Below are positions 32,601-41,732 of a stretch of 64,000 bases of DNA, one piece after another; positions within the stretch are counted from its first letter, which is position 1; every line of letters starts with the position of its first letter. A model generated the notes under the pieces. That model ran no database searches. It was not told where the DNA came from and saw only the letters and a program-made list of their open reading frames with translations. This DNA comes from UBA1952 sp965246905 (GTDB lineage Bacteria; Bacteroidota; Bacteroidia; Chitinophagales; Chitinophagaceae), in the NCBI GenBank assembly GCA_965246905.1, contig CBDFFZ010000009.1:124001-188000 (forward strand), given 5' to 3'. The position numbers were made by a program, and so were the translations under genes.

Positions 32601-33421
32601 AATTCGGGGAAGACGAGATCAAAGCCCAGCTCAAAAAACTTACTTATCCGTTCATGCTGCGGCGTACTAAAGAGCAGGTAGCCCGCGATCTTCCGGCAAA
32701 AACTACCACCGTGCTTTACTGCGAGATGGGTGCCGATCAGCGCAAGATCTACAACGCCTACCGCACTACTTATAAAGACCAGATACTGGGTATGATCGAT
32801 GAGCGCGGCATTGAGCGCTCCCAGATGCACATTCTCTCCGGCCTTACGAAGCTGCGCCAGATCTGCGATTCGCCGGCCATCCTGAATGAGGACGAAAAAT
32901 TCCCGAACCACAGCATCAAGCAGGAGGAATTGATGCGCGAGATTTTAGAAAATGTAGGCAACCATAAAGCGCTGGTATTTTCCCAGTTTCTGGGGATGCT
33001 GGCCCTTATCCGAAAGGAGCTGGAGGCACAGAACATTCCTTACTCATATTTTGATGGCAGCACTTCATCCACCGACCGGGAGAAAGCGATACAGGAATTT
33101 CAGAACAATGAGGAATGCCGGGTATTCCTTATCTCGCTGAAAGCAGGTGGCGTAGGTCTCAACCTTACTGCTGCAGACTATGTTTATATCGTGGATCCAT
33201 GGTGGAACCCGGCTGTAGAACAGCAGGCAATTGACCGTACACACCGCATCGGGCAAACGAAAAACATCTTTGCCTACCGGCTCATCTGCAAAGACACCAT
33301 CGAGGAGAAAATGCTCCTGCTACAGGAGCGCAAGCGCGCGCTTGCCAGCGATCTTGTGGTGGATGACACCGCTTTCCTGAAGAAGCTTACGCGTGATGAC
33401 ATTGCCTTTTTGCTGAGCTGA
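29660..33421 (+). CDS. SNF2-family ATPase with two SWIM-type zinc motifs
   Basis: The 1253-residue protein combines zinc-binding SWIM motifs with a Swi2/Snf2 motor that tracks on double-stranded DNA. Two SWIM-like motifs are seen: CQCPYNLGEICRH near 73-85 and CGCDEHAYPLCKH near 196-208. The long middle part (about 300-780) has no motif I can name. The motor starts with LRPYQQAGFQWLAFL and has Walker A ADDMGLGKTVQTLSF (about 815-829), the DESQAIKNP box in place of DEAH, and the C-terminal RecA-like lobe with VFSQFLGMLALI, KAGGVGLNLT and DRTHRIGQ. Such proteins occur in many Bacteroidota; a role in transcription or DNA repair is likely but not specific. No nuclease or methylase is nearby. Confidence 0.93.
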   Translation: MSLPPLLKHVYNYGTEEVIRRGKRIFHTAGVQMLDVDHLVQQVRFRVRNDVYQNYYTVTINRFNDPAQLTVRCQCPYNLGEICRHEVAALFQLNDIVQAGYFDNADVTYHQKHTVVRMRTVTEQMLAVFSSPGIIEEAVALARAKKVTIIPTKPETIEATVQEEDGPQYTVIIRQNEERYYDTSCGCDEHAYPLCKHKAATYLFVLYNHGAPYFMRMQNWDVQKDKLLKQYGYSITDNLKGKFDFTYQDGKPFLRVLDTSIKKVASAQPVLQARAEERKEVIPIIAPPLPIEEQRIGLAIDPAVSWYPFVQIDLIGGTASEDDNGFKGKIERLELSQYVNAMIFRERDRDLLPVVRKFLPEEILKYLKKNLPFGDFLDDYRLVLKDDPAPEIRDGVWEYLLPKYQNLLARFSAYPLTFILKKEAKLSAASLIPVSFSPHPAKARLNVAKTKKEYTISLYWQVGAEVLDFKDVEVLNAGMLLFQDTVYPLNALTSIPIIESLLPDGKKTIPGAEWPQFLEQEMMQWRQLLEVDFAAEIIAHTDAVKPALRLYLQERDKMLVLIPAFVYEGLEIKWGYNGDVVVPLDGRISLIHRHQKTEDDFTELIRTLHSEMKEAEDDHFFYLPGDEVLAGQWFFRFVDAMKEHHVAILGLNDLKRLRISTYRPETKVQVSSSIDWFDTRVDVTFGEQKVSIADVKKALAQRQNYVQLADGSIGLLPDEWLKKYSLLIKMGESKDGKLRLKKFHFSVLDNLLAEVDEQAILDELEEKKGNLADIIENDYSNLAPPVQLKAELRPYQQAGFQWLAFLREAGWGGILADDMGLGKTVQTLSFFQQYFNEEPDAKFLVICPTTLMYNWEAEIKKFTPELLHFIHHGPKRTNTVRTFNDYQVIITTYGTMRSDIKMLKDFEFDYVVLDESQAIKNPQSQVAKASLLLHAKNRLALSGTPVQNNTFDLYAQMNFLNPGMLGSREFFMNEFATPIDKFGEDEIKAQLKKLTYPFMLRRTKEQVARDLPAKTTTVLYCEMGADQRKIYNAYRTTYKDQILGMIDERGIERSQMHILSGLTKLRQICDSPAILNEDEKFPNHSIKQEELMREILENVGNHKALVFSQFLGMLALIRKELEAQNIPYSYFDGSTSSTDREKAIQEFQNNEECRVFLISLKAGGVGLNLTAADYVYIVDPWWNPAVEQQAIDRTHRIGQTKNIFAYRLICKDTIEEKMLLLQERKRALASDLVVDDTAFLKKLTRDDIAFLLS

Positions 33422-33454
33422 TCATACTAACAACGGCCTGCCGCTTATCCAGGC

Positions 33455-35248
33455 ATGAAACAGAACACTTATTCCATGTATAGAAAGTCGAAGGCTGCAT
33501 TGATATTGTGCTATCTGCTGATGCTTTATGCCGGGCTAATGTTCTATCCCAGGTGGAAGAAAACAGCTACTGAGGCAACGATCAGTTGGGATGTATCTGG
33601 CTATTATATGTACCTGCCCGCGCTATTTATTTATAAAGACATTAAACAGTGCCGGTTTAAAGACAGCATTCTTAATAAATATAGCCCAACTCCGGATTTT
33701 CAGCAGGCATTCCGGCATGAGGCTTCCGGAAATTATGTGATGAAGTACTCATCCGGGCAAGCTTTCCTGATGGCTCCGTGGTTTTTTATAGCGCATTCGA
33801 TTGCGAAACAGAGCCATGAATATCCTACCGATGGTTTTTCTTACCCTTACCAGGTTTGCATCGGGCTGGGGATGCTGCTCTATGCCTTCATCGGGCTGTT
33901 TGTGCTGCGCAAAGTGCTGCTTATCTACTTTAAAGATGGCACCGTGGCACTCGTGCTCCTCGCGCTTGTGATTGGCAGCAACTACCTCAACTATGCTGCT
34001 ATAGACCAGGCCATGACGCACAGCACTTTGTTTATGCTGTACGCCCTGCTTATCTGGTACACCATACGTTTTTATCAGAAACCAGGCGCTCCCGGCGCCA
34101 TACTGGTGGGTGCTTTGGGTGGTTTCGCAACACTCATCCGGCCTACAGAAATCCTGTCGCTCATTATTCCTTTGTTATGGGGTGTCAGTACATTTCCCGG
34201 CCTGCGTGCACGTATTCATTTCTTTGTGAAACAGCCCCGCTATATCCTGTTCGCCGGCCTTTTCTTTTGTCTTTTTGTGAGCGTCCAGCCGCTTTACTGG
34301 AAGGCCGTTACCGGCCACTGGATTGTGTACAGCTATCAGGATCAGGGCTTCTCCTGGTTACATCCTCATTTTTATGATTACACATTCAGCTATGAAAGCG
34401 GATGGCTCCGTTACTCGCCAATGCTGATCTTATCCTTCATTGGCCTCTTTCCCTTTATCCGGCGGGGGAAAAATGTTTTTGCCGTAGTGCTATTTTTCCT
34501 GCTAAACTATTACATCGTTATAGCCTGGGATGTATGGTCGTATGGCGGCCGGGCAATGGTACAGAGCTACCCGGTACTTGTCTTCCCGCTGGCTGCGCTC
34601 ATTGAATACGCCGGTAGTCGCAGGATCGCAGGCTTTATACTTTACCCATTCATACTTCTTTTTGCCTACCTCAATATCTGGTGGACTTACAATGCACATG
34701 CACAGGGCGTAAAAGTGGCCAATGTGAGCCGGGCTTACTATAAGGCTACTGTGGGAAGATGGTGGGCTACAGATGATGTAACCAAACTGCTGGATGACCC
34801 GGACAGGTATAAAGGAAATGAGCGTGGGCAGGTACTCTACAGCAATGATTTTGAGCACGACACAAGCGCTAACAGCACCGTTGAGGGCTTATCAGGAAAA
34901 GGTATTTTCATGGATAAGGTTCATGGAAATACGGCAGCCTACAATCTACCATTGCCCGGCAGGGATAATCGCTGGCTTCGCGTTACCGCTGATTTTATGG
35001 CTCCGAATAAGGAATGGGAAGAGTGGAAAATGACGCAAATGATTGTCAGGGCAATGCGCGATAATGAGGAAGTAAAAGTAAATACCCTGCGGATACACCG
35101 TTTTTTAAAAGATGGAGCGCCGCAAAGGATTTATATGGATATGCGCCTCCCCGAAAAGCCCTGGAACCGCCTTACGGTCAGTTTCCAGAATGCCGAAAGC
35201 GATAAAAAGATCCTGATTGACAATCTTACTGTGCAGGCATTCAAATAA
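33455..35248 (+). CDS. Polytopic glycosyltransferase-like membrane protein
   Basis: The 597-residue protein has about ten membrane segments in residues 12-420 and a soluble C-terminal region of about 170 residues. Early features (ISWDVSGYYMYLPALFIY, then SGQAFLMAPWF) resemble the first periplasmic loop of GT-C transferases such as PMT/ArnT, where an acidic residue is catalytic. The D in SWDVSGYY is the candidate. The tail (NDFEHDT, GKGIFMDKV, WLRVTADFMAP, LTVSFQN, ILIDNLTV) is beta-rich and looks like a carbohydrate-binding or jelly-roll domain. I do not know the family. It begins 34 bp after the SNF2 gene and may be co-transcribed, without a clear functional tie. Confidence 0.7.
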   Translation: MKQNTYSMYRKSKAALILCYLLMLYAGLMFYPRWKKTATEATISWDVSGYYMYLPALFIYKDIKQCRFKDSILNKYSPTPDFQQAFRHEASGNYVMKYSSGQAFLMAPWFFIAHSIAKQSHEYPTDGFSYPYQVCIGLGMLLYAFIGLFVLRKVLLIYFKDGTVALVLLALVIGSNYLNYAAIDQAMTHSTLFMLYALLIWYTIRFYQKPGAPGAILVGALGGFATLIRPTEILSLIIPLLWGVSTFPGLRARIHFFVKQPRYILFAGLFFCLFVSVQPLYWKAVTGHWIVYSYQDQGFSWLHPHFYDYTFSYESGWLRYSPMLILSFIGLFPFIRRGKNVFAVVLFFLLNYYIVIAWDVWSYGGRAMVQSYPVLVFPLAALIEYAGSRRIAGFILYPFILLFAYLNIWWTYNAHAQGVKVANVSRAYYKATVGRWWATDDVTKLLDDPDRYKGNERGQVLYSNDFEHDTSANSTVEGLSGKGIFMDKVHGNTAAYNLPLPGRDNRWLRVTADFMAPNKEWEEWKMTQMIVRAMRDNEEVKVNTLRIHRFLKDGAPQRIYMDMRLPEKPWNRLTVSFQNAESDKKILIDNLTVQAFK

Positions 35249-35372
35249 CCCGGCTGCCCCCGTTCATCTTATAGCCAGCTTAGCCAAGATAATGTACATG
35301 CAGTAAAAGCCGTCATCCCAAAAGATACTTTAACGTGCGGTAGCTTCTTTGATCCTTGCCGGCACGGCCGCA

Positions 35373-35525
35373 TCACTGCACCACATTGCTTTTTGCCCGC
35401 CGGCAGCGCTCGCTGCAATACTTTACCTCATCCCAGACCTGCTCCCATTTTTTGCGCCAGGTGAAGGGACGGCCGCATACCGGGCAGGTCTTTTGGGGTA
35501 GATTTTCTTTTTTTGGGGATTTCAT
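35373..35525 (-). CDS. DUF2256 zinc-knuckle protein
   Basis: The 50-residue protein holds the whole DUF2256 motif: CPVCGRPFTWRKKW and then VKYCSERCR, with four cysteines placed as in a zinc knuckle. DUF2256 proteins are often found near photolyase genes in other bacteria; none is here. The frame stays open another 71 codons upstream through the minisatellite. I place the start at the ATG at 35525 because that part is low-complexity and the family starts close to MKSPKKENLP. Function unknown. Confidence 0.85.
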   Translation of the reverse strand: MKSPKKENLPQKTCPVCGRPFTWRKKWEQVWDEVKYCSERCRRAKSNVVQ

Positions 35526-35614
35526 GGCGGGTGTAAAAATAGAATTTACCCGTTCGCTTTCGGGAAAGCCCGGAACAGCAGCTGCCTCTACCGGAAAATC
35601 AGCGGATTGCATGG

Positions 35615-35915
35615 TAGGTACTGCTGCCTTTGTGGATACAACAACGGGAAGCGTGGCCGGTACTGCAGCCTCCGTGGGCAATGCTGCTGCCTTCGTGGAT
35701 GCCCCTGCTGCCTTGGTGGAGTCTCCTGCGGGAAGCATGGTTGCTGCTGCTTACATAGCGGGAAGCACTGCTGCCGGTGTGGCCGGTGCCGCAGGAAGCG
35801 TGGGGAGCGCTACAGGGAGCGTGGTAGCACCTGCTGCCTTCGTGGATGGCCCATCTGCCTCCGTGAGCAAAGCTGCTGCCTTCGTGGGTGAGGCTGCTGC
35901 CGGGTTTGGGGCAAA
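35615..35915. repeat. Degenerate minisatellite of about 20-21 bp
   Basis: About a dozen imperfect copies of a unit like CTGCTGCCTTCGTGGATG follow one another, with copies varying in GAAGCGTGG or GGAAGC blocks. Because the unit is near a multiple of three, both strands read as long repetitive frames (minus: STKAAG-type; plus: AAFVDG-type). It fills the DUF2256-terminator gap and appears non-coding. Confidence 0.65.
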
Positions 35916-35924
35916 TAATTTTAG

Positions 35925-35958
35925 AAAAGCGCGCATCCCGGTTGGGCGGCGCGCTTTT
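35925..35958 (-). terminator. Terminator after the 250-residue protein gene
   Basis: AAAAGCGCGC and GCGCGCTTTT arms form a perfect 10-bp stem with a 14-nt loop, 22 bp after the stop. It ends in a T-rich minus-strand tail. Confidence 0.8.
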
Positions 35959-35979
35959 CCTTTCCTGCCCAATGCCCGT

Positions 35980-36732
35980 TCAGGAGGTGGCGGGCTGGTT
36001 AGTGCCGCTGTCTTTGCTGCTGTTGTGCCAGCTCGATTGCTGGCGGACGACCCGGTCATAGACAAAGCGGTCGCTCACATTGCGACTGCCTCTGAATACC
36101 CGCTGGCCCATGCGGCAGATGCCGATGATCTCGGCATAAATACCGTTCAGCTCTTTGATATCATTTTCAGTAAGCGTACCTCGTTCTTCTTTCCTGCCTT
36201 CCTGGGTTATATTGTCTTTGCTGTAGGTTGCTGCGAAACCGCAGATAAGCCCGATGCGCTTTTCGGAAAGTCCTTTTTCCTGAAGCTCTTTTTGAAGGTC
36301 GGCCGTCAGGTTTTCGTCGAAGCGGGCGAGGAGATTGACCATAGCTACCTGGTTATCATCTACAGCGCCGTTGTAGAAGTCGTTAAAGCCGAGGCGGATA
36401 AGCAGTTCATCCCGGCGCTCAGGGTTGGTTGAATATTTATTTTCGATCAGGGTTTTGGTGAGGCCAAGCTCATAAAGCCCCTGTTCGTGCTCCCTGTTTA
36501 GGAGCGTAGAAGCTTCGCGCAGCTTAGCGGCATTGTCGGCGCCAAGCACTTCATTGGCGGCCCTGTATATCCTGTCCCGCAGCTCTTTGAAATACTCCGG
36601 CGTATAGGTAGTATCCGCTTCCTGCAGGGCTTCGGCATGGGCTTCGGCAGCGCTTGCGATGGTACCTACTGCAACGATCATAACGCTGTCTCTATCGCTG
36701 AAGCGGCGCTTTTCCTTTGTTGTTTTTTGCAT
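35980..36732 (-). CDS. Protein of unknown function, 250 residues
   Basis: The protein (start MQKTTKEKRRFSDRDSVMIV) has no signal peptide or membrane segment I can support. The weak hydrophobic stretch at 17-29 is too short. It reads as mostly helical, with many charged residues (EALQEADTTYTPEYFKELRD, LNREHEQGLYELGLTKTLIE). The C-terminus (VFRGSRNVSDRFVYDRVVR) is basic and ends in a low-complexity SS-NQPATS tail. Codon use looks like that of its neighbours. It is monocistronic, between a terminator and a long empty region. No function can be assigned. Confidence 0.65.
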   Translation of the reverse strand: MQKTTKEKRRFSDRDSVMIVAVGTIASAAEAHAEALQEADTTYTPEYFKELRDRIYRAANEVLGADNAAKLREASTLLNREHEQGLYELGLTKTLIENKYSTNPERRDELLIRLGFNDFYNGAVDDNQVAMVNLLARFDENLTADLQKELQEKGLSEKRIGLICGFAATYSKDNITQEGRKEERGTLTENDIKELNGIYAEIIGICRMGQRVFRGSRNVSDRFVYDRVVRQQSSWHNSSKDSGTNQPATS

Positions 36733-37001
36733 GGCAAATAAAGTTTGGGATTCAACCCAACTAATGGCAAATACTGTGCCAAAATATGATGTAGCGATTT
36801 TTTTAAGGAAATTTTAGGGATTTTAGGTCTTTTTAGGGATGTTTATGGCCTGTTTTATCTTTATAGATACTTTCCCTGTTTGGAAAGTGCTTTACTAATT
36901 ATCTTCTAAAAACAATAATAATATATAGCACTTAGCTGGAATGCAGTCAAAGGATGTAGTAATCTCAGCGCTGAATGATATTATGCGGAAATGCCTGTAG
37001 C

Positions 37002-37036
37002 TGTCTGAATCGCGGATTAAGCGGATTCATGGATTC
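37002..37036. repeat. TGTCTGAATC-type repeat
   Basis: TGTCTGAATC is followed by GGATTAAGCGGATT and GGATTCCC blocks. It begins like the element at 13836 but then differs, so the two are relatives at most. Confidence 0.45.
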
Positions 37037-37120
37037 CCGATTGTTAACGTTGTAACTATGTTTATGCGGTTTTTATGGTCCGAGCAGAAGGTAGGTGTTG
37101 AGCCGTTGCGTAGGTAGGGC

Positions 37121-37135
37121 CGTTGCAGTGCAACG
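37121..37135. repeat. Small palindrome CGTTGC-AGT-GCAACG
   Basis: Six-base arms and a three-base loop, followed by TCTCTACA. Such blocks are familiar as dispersed non-coding repeats in several phyla. Confidence 0.4.
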
Positions 37136-37479
37136 TCTCTACAGCTGTCCGGAACGTCTTTGTCATAGATTCTATCTTATTTTCTATAAATTAAAGAATC
37201 AGTCATTAACTAAAAGCGGCAATTGGTGTATTTACAACGTATGATCAACGGCACCATGCTTCATGAGCCTGATGAAAGGTGAACCCAGCGAATTGGAGGT
37301 AATAAGTATATTTCATATTGAAGTAAGGCCTGCAATTTTGTTGTTGGTACCATGAAATTTGGTAGTGCCTCAGTTTGAATGTTACCTGGTAAATTGTACG
37401 CCCCCGTGCTGTGAAGGGCTGTGGGATTCTATGTTCAAGCCATAGGAATGTATAGCAACTTGTCACCCTGTAAGGGTCT

Positions 37480-37735
37480 TGCGACCTTTTTTGATACGAA
37501 AAACAGGTCGCTGGGAGATGCTTACAGCATGACAAGTCGCTGTGTTGGCAGAACGCAACAGCCTGCTGTGCTGTGGGATTCTTACACTGCGCAATCCGGC
37601 ATTCGCCGGAAAGCTGCGTTCAGAATGACTATCCGCTGTGGCTTAGCTTTTACGCAAAAAAGACTTGCCCGGGTCATGCTGATGCAAGGAAGCATCCCAC
37701 AGCAACTTGTTTTTCAAACTGAGACCTACCTGAAA
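37480..37735. repeat. Diverged GTCATGCTGA-type repeats, upstream cluster
   Basis: Within this stretch, blocks such as AGCATGACAAGTCGCTG, GGTCATGCTGATGCAAGG and AGCATCCCACAGCAACTTG precede TTTCAAACTGAG. A matching order of blocks is found at 41606-41715 on the other side of the neighbouring cargo gene. Confidence 0.45.
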
Positions 37736-37935
37736 TTTGTAAAATCCAATTGATTCATTAATGGAACTGAATATCAAATATACTTCTGCATCTTCTGAAG
37801 AGTTGTGGGTATAATACCCAAAGCTTATAAGTGCTGCCTGCTTTATGCATTTATTGCTAACCAGTAATAATGTCAGCAAAAAGCGTCAATAACAAAAAAA
37901 AAATTTTATAAAAAATTTATATGTCACCCAGGCCA

Positions 37936-37943
37936 TATCTTCG
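37936..37943 (+). promoter_or_regulatory. Possible -7 element for the adhesin-like cargo gene
   Basis: TATCTTCG is one base from TAnnTTTG and lies 26 bp before the ATG at 37970. Confidence 0.35.
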
Positions 37944-37969
37944 CGCCACTAAAATACAAACCAATTACA

Positions 37970-40900
37970 ATGAGAAAATTAACTCATTTATGGCTGATAG
38001 CCATGGCAGGCTTGGTACCCGCGCTGAGCCACGGGCAGGTAACTTTTACCAACCTGAACAGCTATAGCCAGGATTTTACTACGCTTGGCACAGCAAATGC
38101 AACATTTACGAACAATTCCTCCATAACAGGCTGGTATATAACCGGCACTACTTTGCAGGCAGACGAAGGACAAGCGCTTACTGCTGCCTGCTATAATTAC
38201 GGTCAGAGTAATGCTGCTAATGGTAATATCAACGACAGGGCATTGGGCACTGTATCGGAAACAGGCGCCGACAAGTATTTTGGTGTTAGAATTAAAAATT
38301 CTACCGGTACTACGATAAATTCCTTTGGTATAGCTTTCACCGGTGAAGAATGGCATGCATATACTTCTAATCAACCTTTAACTTTCGATTACCAGGTAAG
38401 CGCATCGGGTACGATCACCAGCCTCACTACAGGATCGTGGACCAATTATGCTCCGCTTAATTTTGTCCCGCCTTTCCTGTTTCCTAGTCCTGCTGGCGCA
38501 GATGGAAATGCCGGTATATTCAGGAGCGTTAAGAGCATCACCTTAGATGTTGCCGTTCCTGACGGAGGGGAGATTTTCCTGCGTTGGGGAAAAACCGGTA
38601 CTAATAGCTGCGGCCTCGCAGTTGACGATGTGACCATTACTCCAAGTTTTAGCCCTGCAACATTCACGAGCTTAGCGCTTACGGCCATCGCCCCTGCAAG
38701 CCCGAATGTAGGGAGCCTGTTCAATGTCACCGTCCAGGCAAGAGATCAGTTCAATAATCCTTTTAATGTGCCAGGCGGCACAACTGCCGCGCTGTCTGTT
38801 GGCGCAGGCACCGGTACATTGGCCGGTACAACTACAGGTGCTTTCTCTACCGGCACCTCTTCATTAATATTGAATGGCGTTAGTTACAGCGTTGCAGAAA
38901 GCGGAGTTGTTTTAACTGCTTCAATACCCGCTGGCGGTATCACGCCTGGTAACAGCAGCAGCTTTGTAGTACAGGCACTTCCCTCCCAATTGGCATTAGT
39001 TGGTGCGCCGGCTGTCGGGTACGCAGGTACGGCTTTTCCTACTTTCACAGTAGAAGCCCGCAGACCCAATAATACCGTGGATAATACCTACACAGGAACC
39101 ATTACCCTGACACAGGCCTCAGGGCCGGGGAATATAACCGGCACCACTTCAGTAGCTGCTGTAAATGGTGTTGCCACCTTTGCAGGTATTGCGCCATCCG
39201 CACAAGGGGTTATAACTTTTTCAGCAGACGCAACCGGCCTGACTACTGCAACGACAGGCAATATTTCCTATTTACCGCACCACGCTTGCTACCGATTATT
39301 TCAGAAGTGCAGTAACGAGCGGCAATTATGGGAGTGCCGGTAGCTGGGAAAGCTCGGCATCGGGTAGCGGGCCATGGGGCACCATCATCCGCCGTTCCTA
39401 CCAATTCAGCCTCTGTGGTATTACCATACGCAATGGCCATACGATTACCATTGCCGCAGCAGCTACCGGCAAGTTTATCGTTATTCAAAACGGTGGAACG
39501 CTGAACCACCTTACAAGTAGCTTTCAGATAGCGGATGGTGCCGGTGACGATATGATCGTTGAGGCCGGCGGCACATTCCAGGAAAGCGGCGATGCAACAA
39601 TTCCAACATTCTCTCCAACTACGGCTACCATCAGCTTTCAGAAAGGAGGCCGGTTTTATATTAGTGCTTCTGCTGGAAAAAATGGCCAGGCTTCCTTTCA
39701 TAATCAGCAGCTATCAATCGGCTAATTATATATACGGCGATAGCTCCATTCTGGAATACAGTGCTGCAACGAATTTAACGCTGGCTGGTATTACTATCTT
39801 CCCCAATGCCGGAAGTGCAGTACCAATCTTCCGTTGCAGCCAAAGCGCTGTAACATTTACGACCGGCTCAGGCTTAGGCTCCACGATAAATGGTGCACTT
39901 TATCTGGGGGCGGGCAATACGACAACCATTTCCGGTACCGGCATAAAGACGATCCGAAATGGAATTTTTGGCCCCGGAACACTGGTGGTAAGCGGCGCAG
40001 CCGGTCTGTTTATAACCGGCAAGCCAGCCTATCTGGGTGGCGGTACGCTCGCGTTAAATAATACTGCCGGGCTGCTAACTATGAGCAGCGATTCCGTGGT
40101 GCTGCTATCGGACAAGGCAATAACAAGCGCCTCAAATCCAGGACCCGGCATTAAATTGACCGGAAAATTAAATACCAATGGCTTTGCCATTACCGGTGGC
40201 AACAACAATACGTTCACTATCGACGCCAATTCCACCTTATATGTAACTGCTGCCGGCGGCCCTGCGGGAAATATAACCGGGACCTTCAGCCGGGTTTATA
40301 CCAATCCTAATATTGTGTATAATGGTACTACAGCCCAGGTAACAGGAACGGAACTCACTACCATTAATTCTCTGACCATAGACAATCCTTCTGGCGTTAC
40401 GCTCAGCAGTAATGCTACTATTCAGATCAATACAGGCCTTGTCTCTTAAGAATGGAAAAATTACCACCACCGGCGCGGGTATTTCCAACGCGCAACTACA
40501 GATGCTTGCCGGCAGCCTCAGTAACCGCTTCATCAGATGCTTCCTTTGTAAACGGGCAACTTATAAAAGTGGGCAATACGCCGTTCACCTTCCCGGTAGG
40601 TAAGGGTTCGAGTCTCCGTCCGATCAGCATCGGGGCGCCGGGCAATCTGAGTGATGTCTTTACCGCCGAGTACTTTAATAGTGCTTACACAAACAGGATA
40701 GTCAATCCTACCAATACCGAAGTGATGACCAGTGTGAGTGCCGTGGAGTATTGGGACCTGGGTACGAGCTCTTCATCGCGCCCTAACGTAACGCTGACCA
40801 TCAATGCTGCCAGTGGTATTAGCAGCGGCAATATCAGTAATTTGCGGGTTGCGCATTACGCTGCTAATAACATACCTCCGAGCTGGGATAACCTTGGTCT

Positions 40901-41530
40901 TCTGGCTTCGAATGGCACTATTACAACTGGTGAAATAACAGGTAGTACGGCAGGGCTTGTTTCTTTCTCACCATTTACCATTGGTTCCGTCTCCCCCATC
41001 GTCCCTCTGCCGGTTAAAGTTTCGTCCTTTAATCTTGAAAAACAATCCGGCAAAGCCGTACTTTCCTGGACTTTAGGTACCACAGATGGCGATGAAACCA
41101 TCAGGCTTGAGCACAGCACCGATGGCAAAACATTTACTACCATCCATACGCAAAATGCAGGGAAAGTAACGAGTGTACAGGAATCCTATACAGATGCTGC
41201 TCCCGCAAGCGGTGCTAACCAGTACCGCCTCGCCATTACTTCCGGCAATGGTGTGGTTAGCTATAGCAGGATACTCACCGCAGTATTCGGCAAAGATGGT
41301 ATCGCAAATATTTACCCTAACCCGGCAAATGATTTTGTGCAGGTAAGCTGGGCTAATGCTGCAACTCCCTCAACAGTAGAAATACGCAACGCTTTCGGGC
41401 AGATGGTATGGGCCAGGACCGTGACCGGAACAGATCATCTTGAGGTTGCGGCCTTCCCAATGGCGCTTATATTGTTTGCTGGAAACAGAACGGTGAAATA
41501 AAGAACCGGCAGATACAGGTGATTCATTAA
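37970..41530 (+). pseudogene. Large T9SS cargo protein, interrupted by several frameshifts
   Basis: The gene begins with a signal peptide (MRKLTHLWLIAMAGLVPALS). It would encode about 1180 residues of surface protein: a beta-rich N-terminal domain, Big/Ig-like repeats (TAIAPASPNVGS, LTATIP-like), a long region of parallel-beta type (ITIRNGHTITI and INGALYLGAGNT strands), and a T9SS sorting domain with IYPNPANDFVQVSW. To keep it in one piece the frame must change near 39280, 39375, 39420, 39690, 40446, 40520 and 41458. The last change lies in a CCC run; after it the sorting domain reads NGAYIVCWKQNGEIKN and ends at TAA 41528-41530. A terminator follows. Either the gene is decaying or the sequence has indel errors. 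Confidence 0.75.
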
Positions 41531-41551
41531 AGCTTACAACGTGCTAAGGAC

Positions 41552-41584
41552 AAAAAGCGCCCCCTGTTGGAGGGCGCTTTTTTT
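41552..41584 (+). terminator. Terminator after the adhesin-like cargo gene
   Basis: AAAAAGCGCCC and GGGCGCTTTTT arms with a 9-nt loop are followed by more T. The position 22 bp after TAA 41530 supports that stop as the true gene end. Confidence 0.85.
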
Positions 41585-41605
41585 GTGGGCCTGCCGCCCA
41601 AAAAT

Positions 41606-41715
41606 TGTCATCCTGTGTATCCAAAATAAGTGCTTGCCAAAGTCCTGCTGACGCAAGAGTCTGCTCCGGCCTTTCGGGAAAGCATTCCGCAGCGACAAGG
41701 TTTCAAACTGAGCTA
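41606..41715. repeat. Diverged GTCATGCTGA-type repeat, downstream cluster
   Basis: GTCATCCTG, TCCTGCTGACGCAAGAG, AGCATTCCGCAGCGACAAGG and TTTCAAACTGAG follow in the same order as in the upstream cluster (37480-37735). Confidence 0.45.
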
Positions 41716-41732
41716 CTATCGAAAATTTTCCT

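Larger units (their letters stand above)
36733..37935. other. Long intergenic region, 1.2 kb
   Basis: Apart from the promoter of the 250-residue protein, no gene could be supported. The stretch contains a TGTCTGAATC repeat (37002-37036), a CGTTGC-AGT-GCAACG palindrome (37121-37135) followed by TCTCTACA, and several diverged copies of a GTCATGCTGA-type repeat (about 37480-37735). Open frames of up to 110 codons here run through these repeats and show no protein-like composition. The end is very A/T-rich and leads into the next gene's promoter. Confidence 0.6.

Noticed and set aside
32021..32911. A 296-codon minus-strand frame inside the SNF2 gene
   Set aside because: Antisense to the conserved motor domain, so a shadow.
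35615..35915. Possible CRISPR array
   Set aside because: The units follow each other without unique spacers, are only about 20 bp and are strongly diverged; no cas genes are near.
35356..36432. A 358-codon open frame on the plus strand across the minisatellite
   Set aside because: It runs antisense to DUF2256 and the 250-residue protein, consists of repeated AAFVDG-like units, and lacks a start signal. The terminator and DUF2256 motif show the minus strand is the coding one.
37421..37753. A 110-codon frame in the 1.2-kb gap
   Set aside because: It is built from the GTCATGCTGA-type repeats, cysteine- and arginine-rich, and has no protein-like regularity.
40604..40622. GGGTTCGAGTCTCC, which looks like a tRNA T-arm
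   Set aside because: It lies in the coding part of the adhesin-like gene (VGKGSSLRP) and no acceptor or anticodon arms are present.
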